A stretch of DNA of 64,000 bases. Source: Augochlora pura (taxonomy: Eukaryota > Arthropoda > Insecta > Hymenoptera > Halictidae). Location of the stretch: NCBI RefSeq assembly GCF_028453695.1, contig NC_135772.1, positions 5,952,001-6,016,000 of the forward strand, given 5' to 3'. Made by a program: the position numbers and the translations under genes. Position 1 is the first letter of the stretch. Every line of letters begins with the position of its first letter. The notes under the pieces are model-generated. The model searched no databases. It saw nothing but the letters and a program-made list of their open reading frames with translations, and was not told the origin of the DNA. Shown here piece by piece: positions 47,877 through 58,500 of this stretch.

Positions 47877-50800
47877 AAGGACAAAAATTATTGAACTCGA
47901 AATAGCCTCGAAAAGGAGACAAGTACCGTTTTCTCTACATTCTATTTTCTCATTAATAGCATAAATTGTTAAAAAAAATAATTCATCCATCCATTCAAGT
48001 AGCTAATGCGGTTAATAGAATTTAAGAAACATTGTATATTCAGAGTAAGTACAGGTAATTTTAAACCGCACGTGATCAATGTAAAATTTCCAAATTGTAT
48101 ATTTAAAGATAATTATCAAATATAATTTGGAAAAAGTTGCTTAAAGTTATTCAACTACATTGACATAGCTGTCTGCAATTTATAATACATTTAAATAAAA
48201 AACGTACACAATTTATTTTTGCTAATGATAGCAAGTTTTTTAACTAAAAAGTTATTAATAATAACTCACCATAATCGTTAACAATTTCTTCTTTTGTTTA
48301 CAAAATAATATTTTTAATAATAAATTAAAGTATCACTATAATTTCAAAACATTTGTATTGTGTAAAATTTAATTATACCATTTGTACGAGCACAATTACA
48401 TATTAGTTGATTTCCGCTACTTTAAATAAATATTTGGAATCACTTGTTCGACATTATCAACTTCTGCTCTAAGTAGTACAAAGAGTGTTTGATCACCCAA
48501 TAGCAATTCTAACAATTAGTAAACGTTCTATTCTTGAAAGTAAGATGTTTCTTAATAGCGAAAACATTCATAGGATATATATGTTTTACTTTTACAAAAT
48601 CATTTTACAATGCTACGCCAAAATAATAATATTTATAGAATTTATTTTCGGTATTAAGGTTTTCATTTTATTTACACGATCAAACAAAACTTATTGTTTC
48701 ATAATCAACATTTAAATTAAAATATATCCTAAATCAATGCTCGCTTCATGTTTATCAATTTTAGTTCATGACTAAAGTTTAAATAAAAAATCGCGTAATT
48801 GAAAAATATAGTGCTATTTCTTCACAAGGGAAATTCAAAACATTTTATACTTTTTACTAAACTAAAATTTATCTATTATCTTATTTTGAGTTTTATTAGC
48901 TATTTTCGTTACAATGACCTATTTCGAAAAGCTTCAAAACTATAAACTGCATTCGGTGAAAACGGAATTAACATTTTGTATAGCAATACATATGTATTCT
49001 TAAATATGAAGAGTAGTTTTACCATCTTCATATACAATTTTATTTTTATTTTGTTTGTAATTCTATCACTATAAATAGTAAGCTATACGCGATAAAATTT
49101 GTAACGATATTATCTGCGATCAACGGCAATAACAATATAATATAACAATAATAATATAAAAGACCAACATGAAAAATCTAATCAAAACATTTGCGATCAG
49201 GAAAAGTAATGATATAGCTTTACAAAGATGTATAAAGTGAGATTATGCAGAAAAAAAAAAATAATTCTCCTTTTATTATAAATGTCAAGAAAAAGATTCG
49301 AAATATTTGAATTGCTTAAATAGGGCGAGACACCCGTCGAAAAATGTCAAAATTGTTCATGCAGCGACTTAGCAATAACTAGAAAGAAACTTGAGAACTT
49401 TAAATGGAAAAATGCCAGGTCTGCAATGATTAATGAAGATGACCTCAATGTTTGAAAGACTACTACATGATCGCCGGCAGGTATACGTTAACAATAGAAA
49501 ATTCAAAATTCGGCTTCTAGGGCACGCTGTTTAAAGTCCAATCAACTGAGCACTCGACTACGTGTGAATGGATCCACATACATAGAAAAATCAGAAATCA
49601 AAACACAAAAAGCAATGCCTCTGACAAATGAGCCTCATCCTTGAGCAGAATGTTACAATTTTTTCGCAGCTTTCCATGCATTTTCTTCTCCTAATGACGC
49701 CACACATATTCATTATTACTGACACAATTCCTTTTGATTATAATGAATGCATTGTTATTCGGGCACCTTATAAAACGTACCTTTTTTCAAATTAAATCAA
49801 ATGACTTGAACATTTTTGTAATGTTAACGAAACCATTTTACTAGACAATGAGTAAAAAATGTTTTCAAAAATTACAATGAATTCGAATGACAAGATAATT
49901 AAAAAGAAGATCTTTCTTCAATTTCGTTTCATGTATAAGTGTTTAGTGATCGTTATGTATAGCTAATATATAAAATGTTAGCTAATACGAAAAATTGAAA
50001 TAAAAGAATACTACACTAAAGGATAGCCTGCGCCAATTGACACATCTGTGCTACTATGTCTACACCAGGGTTTGTAATCTGTAACTGTCACCTAACTTTC
50101 TTTGTTTCTTCGCTCTATACATAGAATAAAGGGCGAATTACACAACTGTAACAAGTCACGTTTCTTTTTATTAAAATTTTAGTAGAATAGAAGTAAAAGA
50201 TAAACAATTTAGGATATACTATTATCTTATGTATACTATCCTTTCAAACTAATGTCATAAAATCACGAACTTCAGAAGAAAAAATATAATATTTTATTAA
50301 TATGCCGTACCGATTATAAAAAAAATTCGCATAATAGAAAAATATTCTTGTTCTTACTTTGCTTTCCAATAACCACCTCCAATAACAAAAATTTATGGTT
50401 TTATAGCGCTTAACTTCTGTAGACTGAAATGACACGTATATGATAGAAAAAGTTCTAATGAAGGTGGATATATTCATAAAAGAGAGAAGTTTAAAATGAA
50501 ATGACTTTCTAGAAAGTAACTTTGATGGTGTTAACATAATGTAATAATCTCTATGTTAAATATCACATTAAACTGTTAAATTTATATCATTATCCATGTC
50601 AGTAAAATTATAATACGAAATATTGTTAATTGATAGTCTGTAGCATTTATTAATATAAATATAGAAATTAGTAACAAGTTAATTTATATTTATATTGATA
50701 TTTATATCGGGATTCTACACTTCTAGTGGAGAGCTATTAAAAAAACTTCATGCAAAATTAATCTTGACTTTAAAAATTAAAGTCAAATTTTTTATCATTT

Positions 50801-51043
50801 AAGATCTTAGATAGTAAAATATTACTCTTTTCCTTCGCCCAACTTTTGCATATAGAACCATTACCCGGCTGGTTGTACCACGATTTTAGATGGTGATCGT
50901 GACATATAAGTTTCATACGTCGTTGTTAACATAATTTTTCACGTAAAGGGGTGATTTACGGAATTATTAAAAAAGAAAACTTATAACTAACAACGTTAAT
51001 ATATTTTCAGATATATCAGATATATATTTAAGATAAAAAGTGT

Positions 51044-51194
51044 TAAAAAAAAGTGGTTCAAGATTTTGAGGATTCATAATACTCAAGGAGAGGCGTTAAA
51101 GGTCAATCCTTCCGAAATAAAATCGATAGTATCGTTTTTACTCGCTCGGTAAGTACTGTAACTTCTAAAGAGTCTTGAACCACACTTTTTAAAA
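51044..51194. mobile_element. Short inverted-repeat element, ~150 bp
   Basis: TTAAAAAAAAGTGGTTCAAG at the left is matched in inverted orientation by CTTGAACCACACTTTTTAAA at the right, with one or two extra bases. There is no coding capacity. It is probably a MITE; the family is unknown. Confidence 0.65.
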
Positions 51195-52473
51195 CCCTTT
51201 ATGTTCGTTATTTATTTTTATAATATTTAGTCAATCAAAACTTAACATATTCAATGTTCAAATAAATACATACATATTTCGATAATCTTTATCGACAATA
51301 CTTCATTATAATCTTTCATATGAATGTGATATGTAATTAGTAGCCTACTGATCTTTATGCAAGTTATTACTTTCATATATCTAGAAACCAAAATAAGAAA
51401 ATACAGGGTGGTCTACGCAATTGTTCCAGCCATAACTCCGTTATTATTGCATTTATGAAAAAATTCCAGGAGAAAGATAAGTGGTTCGAAGAGCACTACA
51501 TCTGTAGGCCTTTAAATTTTTTTAGATGCGGCAGTGCATGTGCAATTAACAATTGCATCATTTCTTTAAATAGAAATACGACGACCGAAATCTTTCGCGA
51601 GAGTTGAAAATTCCTGCAGAATAAACGACCAAGGAACAACATTTTTCGAGCATATTCGGCATACTTCTACTTTATTTCACAGCGATACAAATTATGGATC
51701 GCTTAATAAAAATTTGTATTCCGTTTTAGCACCTTTGTTTCTAAATTTTTAACATATAGTAAAATTGCTACATTATACAGTGGAATAAGACTATTTGGAA
51801 ATCAATGAGTTATTCGAACAAAGTTTGAGAATAGAAAAATAATTCTTCATAACAATTAAGAACTTGTTCTTGAAAATGTTGCAGTTTCAATTTCGTTTTC
51901 GAGATATTCATAGTAAAAAATAGTATTGAAACCTATATGTCAATAGTGAACTTATATTAGAACATAAACTGGAAATAAACTAACAAATATTATTTGTATC
52001 TATACTCGGGTCAACGGGAAGAGTCGGCAGACGTAGAAAAATATAACTCGTAATTGTCGTTCGGCAGTAAATGACGCGGTACACCGCTGTGCGGGACTCT
52101 CCTTGCATAACTTATTTTCTTGGGATCACTGATCGCAGCATTAACCACATGAGTATCACAGAAACACTTTGTTTTTCTTCACTGATTCCTCTCGATGACC
52201 CAAGTATAGATAGATAGGAATATCTGTATGGAAATAGGCAAATAGTTAGCTAATAACTTTAATTATAATTCGATCACAATCTACAGGAAGAGAAAGAATA
52301 GTTCGTATTAGTAAGACCTACAGTCTGAAAATGATCATCGTTCAAATTTCTAAAATAAATAATACTATTAAGTATCGAAAAATTATATATGTACATAAAA
52401 AAATTATATACCTTAACATGTATATTTATGTACATTTAAAATTTTCAAGTAAATCGGTATAGAAATTATTTAC

Positions 52474-53106
52474 TGTTGGGACGTCACGGCGTCGTCATTA
52501 ATAGCGACGAATTGTGACGTTATATGTGTGGACAGTATGAAATGGAGGACCGGAATTTAGTGGCGAAAGAACTTATATATTTAGCCTCGTACTATTTACA
52601 CTTTTACTTTGGGGGTCCTCGAATTCTGTTCCAACTCTGTCGTTCTAAAAAATGTTTGTCGAGGTAAACTGCTCACGCATTTCTAATACTCTCTGATTGG
52701 TTTTCCATGACTTTAACAATAACCAACCAGCGAGTTTGTTTCAAGAAGGCACCCTTCCCCTGCACCTTAGCGTGCCTTTTTGGGAAGCTGCTGGTATATA
52801 GAAGGTGGGGGCGACAGCGATATTTTAACAAAGACGGGAAATTCCTCCAGGTGCGATTACGGCTGGCCACCGTTGTAAACTAACATGGGACTTACCCTTC
52901 GGAACTTCCCCTTTTTATGACACGCCTTGGCTATTGAGGCCGAGAGAAGCGTAATCATAAAACTAGCAATAAAATATGCGTTCTCTCGGCAGGAAAATTA
53001 TTTTAAATCTAAATTGTCTACGAGCCGTTAGCGAAAAATCCTAAACTCAAAAATAGCCGGCTAGGTACGTCCGTGTCATAAAGAACATTAGTGCTGGGCA
53101 CTAACA
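52474..53106 (-). repeat. BEL/Pao 3' LTR
   Basis: 633 bp, complete, with TG...CA ends on the minus strand. It aligns with 54712-55271 by eye at roughly 90% or better over about 555 bp. It contains the inverted words TTTATGACACG (52914-52924) and CGTGTCATAAA (53072-53082). Repeats A and B in this window have the same pair. Confidence 0.9.
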
Positions 53107-53549
53107 TGCTCCCCACCTTGAACGGTTACGTTCGAAATTAATACATTGATCGCGTAACGCATAATATCTATTCGAAAAGTGCTGATCTAGTTTGACGTTA
53201 CAATGAATCATCAGCAATGCAACTATCTTAAGTAAACGCTGGTTACATTAATGTGCGTGTGTACATAATGAAATAAGTAGTTACAAATTTATAAGTAAGT
53301 ACAGCTATTGGTCTGTACATAACTATAATGTACATTGTATAATGTGTGTCTCTTAAAACATATTCAGGGAGTTGTTAACCAATCACTTATTAAGAAATTA
53401 CAGAGTGGTAAGCAGTAAGGTCGTGCGGATCTGAGGAGTGGCGAATTAGGGGACAGGAATTCAACATGGCTTCTATTTCTATAATATGGTATTCAACTGT
53501 TCGAATGTGAATAGCTCGTTGTCTACAGTTTGTACAATTGTCTCTTAAA

Positions 53550-53895
53550 TTATTTTACTGTGGCCACCCATAATCCACCAAAGTGTGGAGAACGGGGCTG
53601 AGAGAAGTGCCAATTAATCTCCTGATTCGATAAAAAAAAACGACTGACTTTACTATTGCATATATCTTCTTGCAAAGAATCGATTGTATGCTCCTAAGTA
53701 AGATACAGTGCCAAGGTCCGTTGTGAGTTCTAAATGAACGGCCTTGATCGATAAGTATTTAAAATCACTACGTACGTCCTGATTTTGCTACGGTTGCGAA
53801 ACTTTTTTTCCTTTATAAAAAAATGGACCACCATAAGCCACGTCTGCGCTTTTAAATGGTCGTGCCCGGTTGACTCCATCCTTGGGTAAGTCACC
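53550..53895 (-). pseudogene. BEL/Pao integrase fragment
   Basis: Minus-strand translation shows MGDLPKDGVNRARPFKSADV, AYGGPFFIKEKKFRNRSK, then in a shifted frame SIKAVHLELTTDLGT, and further on INWHFSQPRSPHFGGLWVAT. These are the characteristic integrase blocks of BEL/Pao polyproteins. Several frameshifts and stops lie between them, and the stretch between KAVHLEL and INWHF is shortened. Non-functional, but the family assignment is firm. Confidence 0.88.
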
Positions 53896-53954
53896 CATTG
53901 TGTACGCTGGGATTTTTTATTTTTCTCTAAACCGCGTTATATATTTACGTATGT

Positions 53955-54131
53955 TTACTTACACGTACTAATGAGCTGATTTAACCTATTGGTGAAGCCT
54001 TCAAGCAAATCGAGTGTTAAACCTTCCGAAGAATCAACGCTTGTTCCTAGACGCGTTACTTGCGCTTTAATGATACTACGCTTCCTTTTCAAAGTTTTCA
54101 AGAGCTGAGATTCACTATTCTCAGTTACCAT
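53955..54131 (-). pseudogene. BEL/Pao gag N-terminal fragment
   Basis: From ATG 54129-54131 the frame encodes MVTENSESQLLKTLKRKRSI and then IKAQVTRLGTSVD, ending after LEGFTNRLNQLISTCK at 53955. The basic LKRKR-type helix followed by a leucine-rich segment is what BEL/Pao gag proteins start with. The rest of gag is missing. Its place between the LTR leader and the integrase fragment supports the call. Confidence 0.65.
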
Positions 54132-54590
54132 TTTAATAGAAATAGAATACGATAGGAAGGAAATTGAGAGTGGAAGATGATTCGTTAACTCACCCAACGA
54201 TGCTACGAGATTTTCTAGACGAGAGCCTTGCTATCACTGTGCCGTTGGGGTTGCGTTCAAGCGGCAGTGGTTCGTGGTCTCCAAACGACGTAGGTATGTA
54301 ACGTGCTTGATGAAATCTCAACGATGATTTAAGATTGTGTAGATTGCAGCGTCAGCGTGGGTGGTTACTTGCAGAATTCTTGACCTTAGGAGTGTTGTAT
54401 TCTCCAGCGATGATGATCCCACTATTCCGTCGACGATGATGTTCGAATGGCAGCATCGTAGTTTCCGAAATATCCAAAAGGCGTGGTGCATGATGTGTTT
54501 GATGGAATCGTCAAATTAGGATCACCAGTCGAAACCAGAGGCTAAATATCAGCTTGAGAAAACTCAAGGAATAACTATGCGGTCCACTAT

Positions 54591-54707
54591 ATCCGGCTCG
54601 ATGGACCAAATGTTGCGTTGTTGATGATACGATCCGGCTCGAAGGACCAAATGTTGCGTTGTTGATACAATCCGGCTCGAAGGACCAAATGCTGCGTTGT
54701 TGATACA
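54591..54707 (-). repeat. Three tandem 38-41-bp repeats in the BEL leader
   Basis: The unit starting ATCCGGCTCG and containing GGACCAAATG and TGCGTTGTTGAT is present three times (starts 54591, 54632, 54670). On the minus strand it reads TTTGGTCCTTCGAGCCGGAT, a word common in the leader between 5' LTR and gag of BEL-type elements. The array has replaced or displaced the expected U5 end of the 5' LTR. Confidence 0.75.
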
Positions 54708-54711
54708 ATCC

Positions 54712-55271
54712 AAAATTTAGCAGCGAAAGAACATATATTTAGCCTTGTACTATTTACACCTTTCCTTTGGAGGTCTGAGGTCCTCGAATTCTATTACAAC
54801 TTTGTCGTTCTAAAAAATGTTTGTCGAGGTAAACAGCTCACGCATTTCTAATACTCGCTGATTGGTTTTCCATGACTTTAACAATAACCAACCAGCGAGT
54901 TTGTTTCAAGAAGGCACCCTTCCCCTGCGCCTTAGCGTGCCCTTTTGGGAAGTTGCTGGTATATGGAAGGTGGGGGCGACAGCGATATTTTAACAAAGAC
55001 GGGAAATTCCTCCAGGTGTGATTACGGCTGGCCACCGTAGTAAACAAACATGGGACTTACCCTTCGGAACGTCCCTTTTTTATGACACGTCTTGGCCATT
55101 GAGGCTGAGAGAAGCGAAATCCTAAAACTAGCAATAACGTATGCGTTCTCTCGGCAGGAAAATTATTTTAAATCTAAATTGCCTACCAGCCGTTAGCGAC
55201 AAATTCTAAATTCAAAAATAGTCGGCTAGGTACGTCCGTGTCATAAAGAATATTAGTGCTGGACACTAACA
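54712..55271 (-). repeat. BEL/Pao 5' LTR, U5 end missing
   Basis: About 560 bp matching the 3' LTR, starting TGTTAGTG at 55271 on the minus strand. The last ~75 bp of the 3' LTR (52474-52550) have no counterpart here; tandem leader repeats abut instead. It carries the same TTTATGACACG/CGTGTCATAAA pair (55079-55089/55237-55247). Confidence 0.85.
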
Positions 55272-55525
55272 TTTACCATATCATTATCAAAGATACGATA
55301 AACATTTAAAGAAAAGGTAGTGATCTGTTTGGTATCTAAAGATAAAAAGAAACTTATTTAAAGTGCTTAATTAAATAGAGTATAATTTGAACGAAACAAG
55401 TAATAAAAAAAAGAGAGTAACAGTTATGGATTCCAATCATTCTTTAGCTATGCAACATTGTAAAACAGCTGATATAATAATAAAATATAAAATATAACTG
55501 TAAGCCGAAATCGTATACTAAAGAA

Positions 55526-55531
55526 TTTATT
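55526..55531 (-). terminator. YME1L polyadenylation signal
   Basis: AATAAA on the minus strand, about 30 bp past the YME1L stop codon. It is the nearest canonical signal and would give a very short 3' UTR. Confidence 0.6.
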
Positions 55532-55561
55532 TTAGTTTCTATTAAAAAGATTTTAGGCTAA

Positions 55562-58500
55562 TTATAATACATGTTTTGTTGGATCTATAATTGGTGGTTG
55601 ATTGTTTAATATTTCAATTCGAGTTTTTTTCCCATTTACTATTGCTTTAATATCTTCGGCATCTAAAGTTTCATATTTAAGTAACGCCTCTGCTATTTGT
55701 TTGTGCTCTTTTGAATGAGTTTTCAATATTACTTTTGCGCGATCATAAGATTCCTAAACGAAAACAAAGATTCATATAATAATGTATATATATAAAAATT
55801 GTATTACAAAATGAAAAAATTTACCTGTAGAAGGCGTTTCACTTCATTGTCAATGAGTTCATTAGTACTAGGACCATAGTCATTACCTATTCTATAACTT
55901 TGACTTTTTGACTCTAAATGTGCCCGAAATCCAACTTTTTCAGACATGCCAAAAGTTTTCACCATCTGCTCAGCAATTTCTGTTGCTTGCTGAAAAAATA
56001 TTCTGTCAACGATTTTAGAACTGCAAGCCATTACAACAAACTGTCGATCGCCACGATCAAGATTTGTCAAATGAAAAATTTCAACATTTAACATTTATCA
56101 ATAAAAGAACAGCTATGAAATTATACTGTTATAAAGTAGAATAGTTTGAAAATATACATTTTCTCGTAATAATGACATGCTTATTATGGATTAATTATTT
56201 TTAAATTAGTTAAAGTATAAAAATTTTGGTTAATAGAGGGAATATGCGATGATCTTATTTCATCCAAAGGAGATTTAACTGTTACATTAAATAGAGAAAC
56301 ATAGGAACATAGAAATACTTTGAAATCATTTGCTGCTCCAGTTGTCACTTTATCAGGTCCAAAAATTAACTCCTCTGCAGCACGACCACCCATCATTGAA
56401 TCCATTCTAGCTAGTAATTCTGATTTTGATACATGATATACATCTTTTTCATGCATGTACGACGTCTAGAAGAAAATAAAAACTATTTGTAAGCACATCA
56501 AGAAATAAATTACTGTTTGTTTCGTAATACTTACATGTCCCAACGAAGGCCCACGAGGAATAATAGTAACCTTATGTATTGGCACAGAATCTTTACTGAA
56601 AAATGAAACTAGTGCATGACCCGCTTCATGGTATGCTGTAATAAGCTTGACTTCCTCGTCGAGTGCCTTTAATTTTCCTTCAGGGCCCATTATTACTTTA
56701 TCCCTAGCATATTCTAAGTGTTTCATACCTACATATTTCTCATCATCAATGGCTGCTTTTAAAGCACTTTGATTTACCTTTTAAAATTGAATAAAATTAG
56801 TAAAATATTTATTGATATAGAACACATAATATGTATAAAATATATTTAAGAGCAACTACCATATTTTCTATGTCCGCACCAGTAAATCCAGCAGTACACC
56901 TCGCCAAATATTCTATATCAATATCTCGTGTTAATATTCTTGACAAATATAAGTCTAAAATTTCCTTCCGACCGAGAAAGTTTGGTTTATCTACAAAAAC
57001 TTGAACATCAAAACGACCAGGTCGTAACAATGCTTTATCTAAATCATCTCGTCTATTAGTTGCGCCCAACACTATAACACCTTCATTTTGCAGAAACCTG
57101 TAAGTGAAGTAACAATATTAAGTAACATATATTTAATACAAACTTCGACATTAGATAATACATATATTGCAGTGGTTTTCTCTCCACAACAATTAAAGTA
57201 AATGAAAAACGTAGTATAGTATGATTATTTTTCTTCAATCTGTTTTTCATTTCTTATTTTGCAATTTGCAGATGAAAAGAAAATATAAATATCTACATTA
57301 CCCATCCATCTCTGCTAACAACTGATTTATTGTTTGATTTGCATATGGGTGCAGAACTGAAGTTGTTCGTTTTGCACCAACAGAGTCAATTTCATCAATA
57401 AATATTACAGACGGAGCCTTTAATTTTGCTGCTTCTGCAAAGTGATTTAATATATGACACTTAAGGGACTTTTCTTTAGAACCAGATTATCATTAAAAAG
57501 TAATATAGTAATACTTGATGTATATATAACATATAAATACACATTAAACTTACTGAACAATTCTCTTACTCTACGTGCACCTTGTCCCACCAATATTTCA
57601 TCAAATTCTGGGCCAGCTGCATGGAAAAATGGTACTCCAGCTTCACCAGCTACAGCACGAGCTAACAATGTTTTTCCTGTCCCTGGTGGTCCTACTAATA
57701 ATACACCTTTAGGTAATTTTCCACCAAGTGCAGAGAACTTCTCTGGATTTTTCAAAAATTCAACTATATTCTTTAATTCATCCATAGCGTCTTCAACCTA
57801 ATTGTATGCAAGTACAAAAATATGAACTACATTTTGCAATGCAATGCACTAGTACAAACTTAGACTTATTTGCAGTGCTTACTCCTTTCACATCACTAAA
57901 AGTCACACTAATTGCTTCTGGACTAATTTCAGATCTTTGGCTCAGTGCAAATCGGAAGACACCACCTGATACGAAAACTGTAACAAAAAAAAATATATAG
58001 AATATATGGATATCTTTAAAATATGCATTTATAGTTTCTTATATGTAAATTTTAAAGCTACTCAAATATATAAATACTTACACAGTATTTTACACTTGCA
58101 ATATTCTTCAATTATCTTAAAGATCTCATGAATATTTCAAGCGTAATTCGGAAAAAAAGAAAATCAACAATTTAAATTAAACACAACTCATCTAGCAATA
58201 GAAACAGCTCTGTAAGCCGTTTTATAATTTCGCGTGTTTTGTTTCATTAACACGTTCGTCGCCGCGTCACCCATATCTGGGTGACACTAATTTCTGACCA
58301 ATTTTGAAAATTTATTTTTATTGCAACATATTCGAGCAAAATGAATTCGACTATGATTTTTCGAATGCGAAAGAGTTCTAATGTCATCCCCATATAATGA
58401 TAAACGTGAACTTTTTAGTTTTATTTTAATTAATTAAATTGCTTTAATTATGTGGGGATTTTAGTGTCTAATTGTCATCGACGAACGTGTTAAATAATAG

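Larger units (their letters stand above)
45867..52468. other. Gene-free AT-rich stretch
   Basis: About 6.6 kb of very AT-rich DNA. Apart from the candidate exon at 47663-47876 and the small inverted-repeat element at 51044-51194, I see no gene or repeat. TACAGGGTGGTC at 51405 resembles the end of a TA-inserting transposon, but no partner end was found. Confidence 0.45.
52474..55271 (-). mobile_element. BEL/Pao LTR retrotransposon, large internal deletion
   Basis: The element reads on the minus strand: 5' LTR (about 54712-55271), gag start (54131 downward), integrase fragment (about 53895-53550) and 3' LTR (52474-53106). The LTR ends are TGTTAG...CCAACA and the same five bases, TTTAC, flank the element (52469-52473, 55272-55276). 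Most of gag and all of protease, reverse transcriptase and RNase H are gone; a full BEL element would be about 6-7 kb. It lies 290 bp past the YME1L stop codon. Confidence 0.92.

Noticed and set aside
51405..51430. TACAGGGTGGTC, like the end of a TA-inserting transposon
   Set aside because: No partner end within the following kilobase, so element boundaries cannot be supported.
54511..54708. ORF with repeated peptide units
   Set aside because: The repetition comes from the tandem leader repeat of the BEL/Pao element.
52673..55047. Duplicated ORFs of 65 and 69 residues with near-identical sequence
   Set aside because: They fall inside the two BEL/Pao LTRs; the similarity is explained by the LTR pair, not by a gene family.
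56184..57801. ORF extensions beyond YME1L exon ends and the plus-strand ORF at 57454-57801
   Set aside because: The extensions are intron read-through past good donor sites, and the plus-strand ORF is antisense to a YME1L exon.
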